This document shows positions 1-10,360 of a stretch of 64,000 nucleotides of DNA, piece after piece. The notes beneath the pieces were generated by a model, which was not told the origin of the DNA, searched no databases, and saw only the letters and a program-made list of their open reading frames with translations. Origin of the DNA: Ulva prolifera. Taxonomy: Eukaryota > Chlorophyta > Ulvophyceae > Ulvales > Ulvaceae. Numbering within the stretch: position 1 is the stretch's first letter; every line of letters begins with the position of its first letter. The stretch spans positions 11,071,257-11,135,256 of the forward strand of contig CM041197.1 in assembly GCA_023078555.1 (NCBI GenBank), given 5' to 3'. The translations under genes and the position numbers were made by a program.

Positions 1-141
1 TCTCATATGTGATGCATGCCTGCGATGCCATCTCGTCGCACGCATGGAGCGTGCCCGCAAGGTTCCACCAGAAGAAACTGCAGGGATCGCCGTTGCGGTA
101 TAGTCCAGGTACATTCATAGCATGCTTCTAACATCTTGCAG

Positions 142-3100
142 GTGCGGGCGACCTGCGGCTGACCCGAGGCCTGACCTCCGAGGACGGTACCTCGCAGTTT
201 GGGCGGCTTGAGGTCTTCAACGAAGGCGGCTGGGGCACCGTCTGCGACCGCCGCACCGGCAGAAACTTTGACAGGAACCGGGGTCTCGCAGAGTTCTCTG
301 ACAAGTCGGTGGAAGTCGCTTGCCAGCAGCTGGGCTTCGCTCAGGGCTCCAAGACCCAGCTGTCCGTGCGCCCCTGAGCCACTTTCCTGTTGACCATACC
401 TGATTGACAACCAGCATGTCCACTGTCTGCTAGCTGAGCCGGGGTGCATGCCCAGGCGCCCTGTCCGCGTACTCATGGTACCCGCCATCGTGCTGCATGC
501 CGTTGGCAGTGTGTGTCGATGGCGGTGGCGGCCATGGCATGCATACACAGAAACATATTCCGAAAGGGCTGTGGCAAGCGCTCGTGTCCGGCCTAGTGCC
601 ATGAATGAGCAAGTGGCTTTGCAAGTGGATTCCTAGGAACGGCCCGATACCCGGCCTCTGTCCTTTGTAGCTACATATACACAACACTCAGTTGCACATG
701 CGCCATTAGAGTAGACACTCTGCCGGCGCCTGCCAACCATAGCGGACAATGCACTATGCATTGTGAGTTATATTAAAAGCACAGGATATGCGCATGACTG
801 AGTTCGTAGTCTCAAGAGAAGTGCATATGCAGCTGGCGGAAATCCTGTCGCATGGCACATCTTGCACCTTAGCTAACTCGCGAATCACACTGTTGTTGCT
901 GAATTCATTCGCTACTTCTGTCACTAGCCGGCCTGAGAAGAGGATGTAGTGATTCGCCGAGCTTCCGTTGTTATTGACATGCGTAGCTAACTGACTTCAC
1001 CACAGCAGCAATCCATAAGTCGCAGTCTACTTGATGCTGAAATACACGATTCCTGGCTGAACGTGCAAGTTGCACTCCTGCCGGGAATTCAATGTGTCAA
1101 AATTGTTCAACTGCACTCAGCGTTGAATATTTTGCAAGATTGTGCCTGGGTGAGTTTCTTCCTGCGAAACCTTTCTGTCTCATGTTTCGGATGGGCATGC
1201 AGCAGACGACCATATCGCTGGATGACAGGCGCGTGCCGACGTGGCTTGCCGGCGCGACCTGTGACGGCACCGAGGCGGCCCTCACTGACTGCCCAGGCGT
1301 TGCCTTCGGTAACAACACCCAGGCCTGTAGACCTGATAACGTGCTGGTAATTTTTTGCTTCAACAACGTTGACTCTGGTGGTATGTCTCTTTCACTGCCT
1401 GACCATCGTCCGGGCGGTTTTTTGCGTTCTTTCTTGCTGTCTCAAACAAGTGCCGCATGATAGTAGGGCTCATCCAGATGGGGGCAAAATAAGCCCAGGA
1501 ATAATATATACTCAAACCAGACAGCGTCTGGTCCACAGACTAGTGCGCTGAGATCTGTGCTCACATGTTGGCCATGCTGCGATACCTGAGTATTCCTGGC
1601 GATGATGACTCCTTGCCACAGGGGCATGAACTAAGCGTCCTGGACGGTATTCGACACAGACGCTCCTGAGGCTGTGCAGGCAGAGACGGCGAACTGCGCC
1701 TCGTGCAAGGTGGCGCGGGCGCAGGCTACGAGTACGGCCGTCTTGAGATCTTCCTGCGGGGCTTCTGGAGCACCATCTGCGACACAGACGGCTTCACCCC
1801 GGACTCGGCACAAGTGGCCTGCAGCATTCTCGGCTTTGACGGCGGCTCCTCTATCCAGTTCAGGCAGCCATACTCCAACTTGCAGGCTGAGAACCAGGTA
1901 GGGACTTTAGTATCATTGTCTTGCTGATTGCATTTGCAGTGAAGCTGTAGACAAGGGCAATTCCGAAGGGTTTGCCTTGCCGTAGTGTCCGAGCATACTG
2001 CAGTGCACTGCACCGGACTGCTGGCATCTGTGTGTTTCGCTTGGCTGATACAGCTCTAGCGCACTCGATCATGAGGATGTGTCTGCAGGTGCTGGCAGCC
2101 AGCCTGCCGGTGGGGCTGGCCTCGGTGGACTGCAACGGCACCGAGACGTCCCTCCTGGACTGCACCTCCAGCCAGAAAGACCTACAGCGATGCGGCATTC
2201 AAGACACCAACCTCACAGATGCCACAGTCCTGACCTGCGCAAACACTGCAGACAGTGCGCTCTCCTGCATGTCAGCCCAGAAACCCGGGTAGCCAAGGCT
2301 TTCCGACCCCTGCTGCCTTGTGTTGCGCTACAATCTGTGTCGTGGCATATACAAATTTCCTTGCTGCCCAACACATTTGAACAAACAATGTCTTGGCTTT
2401 ACTTCAGAGCGCCCCTGCCAAGAAGACAAAGACCACTCAATGAAGCAGTGGTGTGCGGCATATGCCAAATAGTTGGTCTTAATGCTCCGATCTCCCACGG
2501 CTGCAATATGCATGCAAGGTCGTGGAGTATGCATTCAGGCATGTCTCTGCATAATCAGATCGGCGCTGGGCTTTGGCCTTCCAATTACTCCATTTGTTGT
2601 CTTCTCGTGATGTGAACAAGCTATGCAGGTTGCGACAAGACATCCCCAATGGAGGAGGGCTCAGTCCGCCTGCGCGGCGGCTTCGGCACGCCCTGCGACC
2701 CCGTGCACACCGGCTTCGTCGAGGTCTTCCACTTTGATGAATGGGGCGCCATCTGCGAAGGCGATGACAGAACGGACCGGCTCGCTGCGGATGTCATCTG
2801 CCGCCAGCTCGGCTTCCCTTACGGCACCCTTGTTGACCCCCTGACCAACCCGGCTGACCGCGAAACCACGCCGAACAATTTCGGCGGTTATGATTACTCG
2901 CCGTACATTCCCAATGAGGAGGAAGCTTCGGAGGATCAGGAGCGCTTCTGGCTTAACCGGGTGCAGTGCCGGGGACCCGAGGAGAGGCTGCTTGAGTGCA
3001 ACCTCGGCCAGGGCTTCCGCACAAACAATGGGGGCTGCACAGGGAACAGGGTGGTGCGGCTGACGGTGGCATGCCGCACGTTCCCCGTGACCGAGGCCCT

Positions 3101-6100
3101 CGAGGACGTCACCACCCCGGGAGCAGGTGCGGTGTCGCTATCTCTGCAATGACCTGCGGTTGTCTCAGGCTGCTGCCGAGGTGCCGACCTGCTGCCTCTG
3201 TATGTAGTGGGTTGACGGTGTAGCAGGGATCCAGACGCGTATACTATATTAGCGTGTGCCCCGCTTGGGATGCCGCCGGTTCCAATTGCCGTAGATGTTC
3301 TGGGATTCGGCCGAGGCTTTGGCATCAGCCTGATATTGTTGACAAGTGATCCACCTAATAGAATGGACAGCCACCCTGCCAGCGTAAACAGCCGAAAATA
3401 ACATGCCCAACGAAAAGATTTATGCCCGTCCGCCGTGTCTACGTATACGTATACAAAGATGTCTACAACCAATGTGTGGTGACCACAGTGACTTTGCAGA
3501 GGACGGTGACTTGCGGCTAGTCGATGAGGTGTCCGTTTCCAACTGGAAGCTTGGCCGCCTTGAGGTCTTCTTCGAGGGCTCCTGGAGCCAGGTGTGTGCC
3601 CTCGAGTTTGACGGGCCCGATGCAGACGTCGCCTGCCGCCAGCTCGGCTTCGGCGCGGGCTCGGTCGGACCGAACCGCGCCAACGGTGCCCCGGCAATAT
3701 CCGACCGCCTGGTCTTCCCGGTGGTGGCACTCACAACGCCTGGCTGTAACGGCACCGAGGACTCGCTTCTGGACTGTGGCCCCTTCACCGGCTTCATCTC
3801 GCGTATCGCCGATCGTGACTGCTTCGGTTTGAGCGAATCAGGGCTTACGCTGGCCTGCGTCGCCACGCCTGAAGAAGGTGTGCAACTTCATCATATGCCT
3901 GTGGTATGTAGCTGAACACCTGGAAATGATACGCCTTGTTTTTAAACTACATTCCATGCATCGTATGGGCAGAGATGCCTCCACTGTATGAGCCATCTGC
4001 TCCCATCATGAGGGCTGTGACATTGTCTATTGGCAACCTGTCTGTTGGCAACCTGTACGGACGGGTGATCCTCATGTTCTGGGGTATATCAGCGTCTTTT
4101 TGTCTGAGCTGAAGCTTACCCCTTCAATGCAAAGCTTTGAAGGGTTAAGCTTCTCAATGAGTAATGATCAAATGATTTCTAAAGGGTACAAAGCAAAAGC
4201 TCTGCCTACAGGGGAGGAGCGAGCTCTGCGGCTGACGGACGGCGGGGACGGCGGCACCACCTCCGAAGGCCGCGGTATCCTCGAGATCTTCCATGCTGGT
4301 GCCTGGGGCACCTTCTGCGAAGGCGAGGGAGCGCCCCCCTCCGTGCGCGTACAGAATCTCTAGCTCTACCTCAACTAGTTGTATCTCTGCAGCCCTACTA
4401 GTTGTACCCCTGTACCCCTGCTAGTAGTACCCCTGCAGCACTACTAGTTGTACCCCTGTAGCCCTAATATGTGTACCCCTGTACCCCTGCTAGTTGAACC
4501 CCTGTAGCCCTACTCGTTGTACTCCTGGAGCCCTACTATTTGTACCCCTGTACCCCTGCTAGTAGTACCCCTGTAGCCCCTCTTGCTGCACAGTGTAGCC
4601 CATGCAGCTTGCTGACCACCAGGCCCGAATCAGCAGTGCTTCCATGCCGTCCAAGCATCAATACTTGTGTTGGGCTGCCGTGCGGCGTTGTTGGGGCTCC
4701 CATCCCAAATTTCCATAATTTAAAACTGCATCTGAGTACTCTGAAATGGTCTATGTCATCAGGCCCCATGCCCCAGCACGACGACGGCCGTCAGCACTGT
4801 ATTGGCTGCTATTTTGACTTGATGCGATATCAGGATTGTGTAGATGTGAAAGGAGGTCACGTGATGACGGTAGAATGTTCTGCCGCCATGACGGTAGAAT
4901 GTGCCCCTCAGCCTGTATGCATGGAACCTGGTAAAACACTCACTCCTGGGGCCCACTCCTGGCCAGACAACTAATTGAACTAATTGAACTTTGGTTGCGT
5001 GTATGCAGAGTGCCGCGGCGCTCGCATGTCGGGAGCTGGGCTTCGAGGACGGCGTCTTTGCCAACGTCGCGTCGGTCCCGGCCAACATCACGCTGTTGCC
5101 TGCCTGGCTTGGTGCCGTGCCCTGCGTCGGGGATGAGGCGACACTGACAGACTGTGGCCCCCTGGACTTCGGCAACACGGAGATGTGTGGCCTGACGCAG
5201 CGCCTCGTCTGCACATCCGGCGCGGAACCAGGCTCAGGTCTGCCACTGCCAACTTCATTTGCCATTTGCCATTAATTTGTGCCAGTTCCCATGACTCCAG
5301 CATATCGACCGCACTTCTGTAACTTGAAAGCACATGCACAAGTGTCGCCAGGTTGAGCGTGGTGAAGTACCCCAGTGCAAATTGTTGGTACACAATTCAG
5401 TGTGTGGCAACAGGCTCTGCGCGTTCCTACATGCACTATGCAATCTCACAGCAACAGCGTTGCAGCGCTCACAGTTGATTGAGACTACTGCATAAGAAAA
5501 GAGGTTGTCTGAATCATCAGCTGCTCGAACCAGTCCTGATGCCTCAGCTCGTACGGCTCGCATGCATGCCCAGCAGGAATCAGATGCTGAGTTTACTCTT
5601 CCTTGCAGGCCCAAGCCGGGGTGAGGCCCGCCTCACCGGCGGCAGCGCCGACCCCGGCGGAGCATGGGCGTACGGCCGCCTCGAGGTCTCCGATGGGGAA
5701 TTCTTCAGCTCCATCCGCGAGCCGAGATTCACCGAGCGGCTCGGCCGGCGCGGCGTGCAAGTCGCCTGCCGCTCCCTCGGCTTCTCTGCCGGCGCACAAA
5801 TCCTGTCCACCACGCTGTCGGCGCTGCCGGGGCCGTCTGGAGAGGTCGACACCCTCACCCGGATCGTGTGTGAGGGTGATGAGTCAACGCTGGCGGACTG
5901 CGAGTTCTTGGGTGCACGTGACTACAGTTTCGACTACGGCCCGACGCTTGACGACAGCGCAGTTGCAGTAATCTGCAGCAACCCCTCAGGTGCGGCGCCG
6001 CAAGCGCTTGCAGAAGCTGTGCATGTGACTTGTGTAGTGAACACAACTTATGTGCCGTGGCGCCTTCAGTCAAAGCGCACTTTTATGGGGGACATGTAAT

Positions 6101-7105
6101 TTGCCCAGTGTCCAGACTGGTGTGGCAGAGGCATCGACCAGCTGCACCTAGTGATACTCAACACTCGTTGTTTGTGCACCTCTCGGGCGGCGTACAAGTC
6201 ACGCTTGCATGGATCTTATAGGTCGGCACAGACACAGCACACGCATCTGCCTTTGGAGCAACAGTTCACCAATTCATGTGCTGTGTGTATTAATCCATTC
6301 AATCTTGTATAACAACTGTAATGCTCATTCGACGTTTGGACGAGCTAATGACGTATCAAAACTTGAAGGGTGCTTCAGCAACGACAGCTCCCCGACCCAG
6401 GGAGATGTCCGCCTTGTTGACATCAACGGAGTCACCGCTCAGACTGCCCTCTGCGACGCCGTCCACTTTGGCGGCGTTGAGTTTTTCAACGACGGCCTGT
6501 GGGGCCGCATCTGCCGTCGCCGCTTTGGAGGCTTTGCACAGGAATTCACCATCGATGCGAACGTCGTCTGCCGGCAGCTCGGCTTCCCTTTTGGCAGTCT
6601 CATTGACGTCGCGGAGACCCGAAACAGCACCGGCAACACTGTTGGCGCTGACTATGGTGACTATAACGCACCAGCGGACATCGCATGGGCGACAGATGTG
6701 GTGTGCACGGGCAAGGAGGAGCGCCTCGACGAGTGCTTTTTCCCTGAGGACTTTGGGGATGCTCCCAATAACAACGACATTGGGCCGCCAGTAGCGAATG
6801 GCGTGCGCAGGGCGTCATGCCGGCGCCAAGACGGCGACGTGCTTGCAGTCGCGTGTCGCCAGTTTGAGATTGAAGGTGTGCACCACTGCTACGCTATCTA
6901 GATCTGGCCCGGTGTGCGTGTTTTTTGGGGCAAAGCAGGTCCCTCAAGGTTGAGGCGCAGTAGTGCGTGCCTGCGGCTGGATTCGATCATCGTCCCTCTT
7001 ATGGCCCTGTCGTGTGCTGCTCCTACCGTGGGTCCAGTGCTGGATCCAGTGCTGGGTCAAGGGGCATCTGGCTGTGCAGAGTCTGATGTCATCAGGCGCC
7101 TTTAG
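142..7105 (+). CDS. Multi-SRCR secreted-type protein, gene 1 (5' end outside window)
   Basis: Eleven exons can be placed: 142-365 and 1203-1380 (domain 2 by homology to gene 4), 1680-1897 and 2089-2254 (domain 3), 2629-3126 (domain 4), 3500-3877 (domain 5), 4212-4342 and 5009-5237 (domain 6), 5609-5989 (domain 7), 6368-6875 (domain 8), and 7080-7105 (tail ending ESDVIRRL, stop TAG). Each domain shows SRCR hallmarks such as GRLEIFLRGFWSTICD, VACRQLGF and a second half with DCNGTETSLLDC. Most carry six cysteines (group A-like); domains 4 and 8 carry eight. Introns between domains are phase 1; introns inside domains 2, 3 and 6 are phase 0. No transmembrane segment is visible after the last domain, so a secreted or wall-associated product is inferred. 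SRCR domains bind proteins or polyanions in other organisms; the ligand here is unknown. The signal-peptide exon and domain 1 should lie left of position 1. Confidence 0.82.
2629..3126 (+). CDS. Eight-cysteine SRCR domain exon (domain 4 of gene 1)
   Basis: A single exon encodes a long SRCR variant of about 165 residues. It opens with CDKTS and VRLRGGFGTPCDP, which add a cysteine pair before the usual core, then has EWGAIC, DVICRQLGFPYGT, RFWLNRVQCRGPEERLLEC and a final VACRTF. The acceptor ctatgcag precedes 2629 and the donor is GCAG|GTGCGG. About 30 acidic and aromatic residues are inserted between the two halves (FGGYDYSPYIPNEEEA). The same subtype is present at 55806-55309 and 20172-19680, so it is a conserved subfamily rather than a one-off insertion. 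Confidence 0.82.
4364..4590. repeat. Minisatellite in the domain-6 intron of gene 1
   Basis: Degenerate tandem units built on TAGTTGTACCCCTGTAGCCC run through this part of the 4343-5008 intron. About nine to ten units of roughly 20-27 bp alternate CTGTAGCCCTA and CTGTACCCCTGC variants. It starts 21 bp after the exon and stays clear of the acceptor. The rest of the intron shows no other feature. Confidence 0.75.
6368..7105 (+). CDS. Terminal eight-cysteine SRCR exon plus tail exon of gene 1
   Basis: Exon 6368-6875 encodes the last SRCR domain: GDVRLVDINGVTAQTALC, WGRICRR, VVCRQLGFPFGSL, WATDVVCTGKEERLDECF, RRASCRR and VACRQFEIEG. The acceptor is an unusual ..cttgaag rather than tgcag. The frame leaves in phase 1 at GAAG|GTGTGC and resumes at the acceptor ctgtgcag before 7080, giving ESDVIRRL then TAG. 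The same junction and tail recur at 16328-16353, which supports this short last exon. The protein therefore ends just after its last domain with no anchor. Confidence 0.78.
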
Positions 7106-7600
7106 TGCTGGCGCATGCAGTAGGCAGTCTCCTGGAGGGCGTTTCACCACCTGGAACAGGTCTATGCTCGAGCCCAAGGGTCGTACAAGGCCTCCTTGTC
7201 TCAAGCACGGAGCTCTGCATCCAACCCGAGATGCCATGACGCACCACGAGCGCTCCATGCTGCATGTGGGCGACTTCCCGACTGCCATATTGTGTTGAAG
7301 CGTGCACCGGCGATGTTTCGCCACTGTCAGTAGTCATGCCATAACTTGTGTGACAGAAGCTCGCTATGCCATGCAATGGGTGTTGCACGAGCTCTGGTCC
7401 CGAACAACACAGCCATTCGCATGTGACACGTCTGATACGGCTGCAGTACCGCTGCAGCCGTGGAGTTCGCTGTGGCTTCTCTGCTGCGGATGAACAGGCG
7501 CAGTGTAGAAACGGGCTCTCCAGTGCACCTACTCGGGCACAACTTTTTCTGATATGTCTTACTTGTATCCTTGTAATTTAGAATAAACACGGTCGCCGGG
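7106..7600 (+). other. 3' untranslated region of gene 1, shared with the 16-kb pseudogene
   Basis: The sequence after the stop is similar to 16354-16890 over several hundred bases. Shared blocks include TAGTGCTGGCGCAT, GTCTATGCTCGAGC, CGAGATGCCATGACGCACCA and GCCGGGC. TGTAA at 7572-7576, a poly(A) signal type used by green algae, lies near the end of the similarity. No reading frame in it is conserved between the copies. Confidence 0.5.
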
Positions 7601-8439
7601 CTTGCCATTCATTCAAGCTTGCAACGGGGACACATGGCATGGTGTCATTATAGTGTTTCAGGCGTCACGAACCTGAGAAGAACAGCTACCATCCTATGCA
7701 CTTGCCGGGATGAAAGGGTGCACATGTCCGTTGTGTCCATGTCTGGAGTGCCTTGGGTGCTTGAGATCAAGCGGGCATGCGGAGCTAGCTACCACTGTAG
7801 TGGTGGTGACGCAGTTGGCGATCCGCAGGCTTGCTTAAGCTTCATCTAAAGGTGATATTTTAGCTGTGTGCCAATTCAGCTTACTGCACCCGTGGCCACA
7901 GGGCACTCCATACAACCGATCTGCCTCATGTGTACGTGTTGGCTAACTGTACAATTGAAAAGCAATGTACATGTGTCATCATTCATGGATAGATCGACCT
8001 GTTCAAATAAGGTGCACAGTCAAGCAGCATCGGAAGAAGCCAGAGCCTCTGCCCTCTTTGGACCGGGTTGCACTAGCGGCCCACCAGCATGCTCAATGTG
8101 CACGTATGCATGGGAGAGCGACGCCCAGAATGATAGGCGTCAGTATTGCACGAGGGGAGGCGTGGATGGCATAGTTGAATAGATGGCGTTTTCGTGATCA
8201 CATGATGCATGCACGGGTCATATGCTGCAGTGTGTGGGCCGGCGTGAATTCTTAAGCGTACACTGCCCTGAGAACAACCGTTATCGCGCAGCCTGTGGCA
8301 GGTTTGCGGGCAAGATCTCGGATCCATGATAGCAATATGGTGCTGGAATGGTTTTCGCTTTTGGGCTGTGCGTGCTTTGTTGTCTGTAAAATGGTCAGAA
8401 ACAAATCAGGCGACCTGTGTAGTTGGGGCTGATTGCGCA
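7601..8439. other. Gene-free stretch
   Basis: I see no exon, RNA gene or repeat family shared with the rest of the window. There is only a small hairpin around 7785-7800 (ACCACTGTAGTGGT). Confidence 0.4.
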
Positions 8440-8514
8440 CTTAGTAGGCTTAAGCCTACTAAGATGGGAGCCAATTGACCCCCGGATGGGAGCCAATTGG
8501 CTCCCATCCGGGGG
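8440..8514. repeat. Two adjacent perfect palindromes
   Basis: 8440-8463 is a perfect 24-bp palindrome (half CTTAGTAGGCTT). 8479-8514 is a perfect 36-bp palindrome (half CCCCCGGATGGGAGCCAA). The 15-bp spacer repeats the inner motif ATGGGAGCCAATTG, so the array is built from three copies of that word. Confidence 0.85.
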
Positions 8515-8533
8515 TGCAACACTGCAACATTAA

Positions 8534-8872
8534 CACTACAAGAATAGTAAGCATGCGGCAATGTACATGCGGGACACATCTTTACCCCGCTACTATATTC
8601 GGGGACATTACACGCACATTGCAGGCACATTCCATGCCTGGCTGGAATGTGTTAGTGAAATGTATGCGGGATGTGTCACCGAAGTGTTCTCGCGGTGTAC
8701 ACCTGCAGCGCACCTCAATGCACGGAATGTACATGCCGCGACCGCGGTTGGACGCTCCGACAAACAACACACCATCTGCCGGCAGCATGTCCTCGTCGTG
8801 CACACCGTGCCTCCTAGGAGGCGCGGTGTGCACGACGATGTGTGTAGCGTCACTACACAATATAGTGTAGTG
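8534..8872. mobile_element. Possible small CACTA-type non-autonomous element
   Basis: The left end is CACTACAAGAAT, the canonical En/Spm-CACTA terminal motif. The best right end is TATAGTGTAGTG at 8872, which matches inversely over only seven bases. Inside are repeated words of the GGGACACAT / GGACATT / ATGTGTCACC kind, a 46-bp near-perfect palindrome at 8793-8838 and a hairpin at 8850-8873. No target duplication is clear, so the right boundary is uncertain. No protein is encoded. Confidence 0.35.
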
Positions 8873-9039
8873 ATTCTAATTAGACCACTCTGAACCACCT
8901 GCGGCACGGGCCAAAGCTGCGCAAAACTCCTTTCCTTTGGACGCAAGCGGCACAGCCTGCTTTAGAGTCTATGGGGATGGACTGCCATGCATTCCGCCAG
9001 GCCATCTTTGGGATGGCCTGATGATTCACAGCCTTGCGG

Positions 9040-9115
9040 AGCACAGTAAAAGTAAATCTTACTTTAGCGAGCCGTATCCTATTGAACATTGACAACTCCG
9101 AGTTAACGGGACCAC
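9040..9115. repeat. Dispersed repeat Y, copy 1
   Basis: Core GAGCCGTATCCTATTG followed by AACATTGACAACTCCGAG and ACGGGACCACA. It matches 12905-12985 closely, and 62337-62450 over the first half. A short AGTAAATCT..TTTACT inverted repeat precedes the core. This may be a fragment of a small non-autonomous element; nothing shows a promoter role. Confidence 0.6.
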
Positions 9116-9415
9116 AACGGCCCAAGGGGTACACCACCTGGAAATCCCCCTCAGACGGCGGTACGCAACTCCGAGTCGCGGAGTAGAATGGCCCCATTAG
9201 TTTTCCCTGAACGCAGGTCAACGCCTTGTGCGGATGACCGCCGAGAACAGTTTGTCAAACCCATCCGCACTACACCACCACAACGGCTGTGCACCTGAAC
9301 CATGTCCGATTGCAGTTGCAGTCCACGTGTCACATATTGGCCAAGTCATCTCGCGATCGGGAGCTGCCCGATCGGGAGCTGCCCACCGGTTGAATGACAG
9401 ACCGTTTATGCTGAG

Positions 9416-9760
9416 AAAAGAGTGAACGGAAGAAGACAAACACCAGAAACGAATATTATCCGAATCAACAGCAACACATACACACACGATCACACCACAA
9501 TCGCGCCCACACCTCAGTCCGGTAGGATCGCCTGAAGCTGCATGCATGCGTCTTCAGGACTGCCTGCGCCCGCACTTGACGCAAGTTCACAGAACAGTGC
9601 ACGGTTTGTGCGGACCAGCTCCATGGTATACGGCATGAAGTACATCGCACAAAGGTCAGCAACCACCCTCTTTTGTAAAGCAGCCACAACACGCGGTGCC
9701 CGCAAGGCGTTTGCTGCGTCCACCTGCAGAGGATCGATCGATCCGAATACACATCCGGAA
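9416..9760 (-). mobile_element. 5'-truncated LINE 3' end, second family or diverged copy
   Basis: On the minus strand a short frame ends with PEDACMQLQAILPD, matching the DAILPD terminus of the LINEs near 39 and 42 kb. It is followed by a 3' tail with GATTCGGATAATATTCG and CTTCCGTTCACTCTTTT, close to the tail of that family. The upstream 60 residues (RVVAALQKRVVADLC and onward) differ from the main family. The 5' breakpoint near 9760 is approximate. Confidence 0.6.
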
Positions 9761-10360
9761 GCTAGTTGCCACAGGTCTACATTCCTGCTCGTGAAAACGG
9801 CGATATCCGCTACAATTCAAGCTTTCAGAATATTAACTGAGGGCTAGCAGCAGCATTTGGACGCTGAACACTGAGGTGTGCTGGAATGTGGTTTCGCAGT
9901 GATGCATTTGATGCTCTCATGTGCGCGCTCAATCGAATCCACAGGGCATGAGCGTACTAGGTATCGATAAGTGTACAGTTGTGAATGCTTTCAGGTCTTC
10001 GTGTAATGATTTTTATCGCACTGCGTAGCCTGCCAATGCACCGGACGTCGGCACTGTGCTCTGCAGTAGAGGCTTGCTGCGGACATCGTCACTAGTATTT
10101 TGATGATTTAAACCATGACTGTCGAAGTCGAGACGTGCACCTGGGGTTTGCTGGCCTGTTGACGGACTAGCGCGCTTCAGTTGTTGAGCTTCAGCGGACG
10201 TGTTTTACAAAGCTTCAGCGGACATGAGTGCCGACGCTCCTATAATTGACCAAGCCTGACCGACACCTATGAAAGATCACACGGGGGAGAAGCTTTGTCT
10301 ACAGAAAGTGTAGCAGGCGTCTCCAGCTGAAAGGAGCGCTTGACGGTCGCGATCGCGATG
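9761..10360. other. Gene-free stretch
   Basis: Nothing recognisable: no conserved exon, no repeat shared within the window. A local direct repeat GCTTCAGCGGACGTG / GCTTCAGCGGACATG lies at about 10188-10225. Confidence 0.35.

Noticed and set aside
2079-2615. A 178-residue plus-strand frame overlapping the domain-3 exon
   Set aside because: It is out of frame with the conserved SRCR residues (VDCNGTETSLLDC), which fix the real frame.
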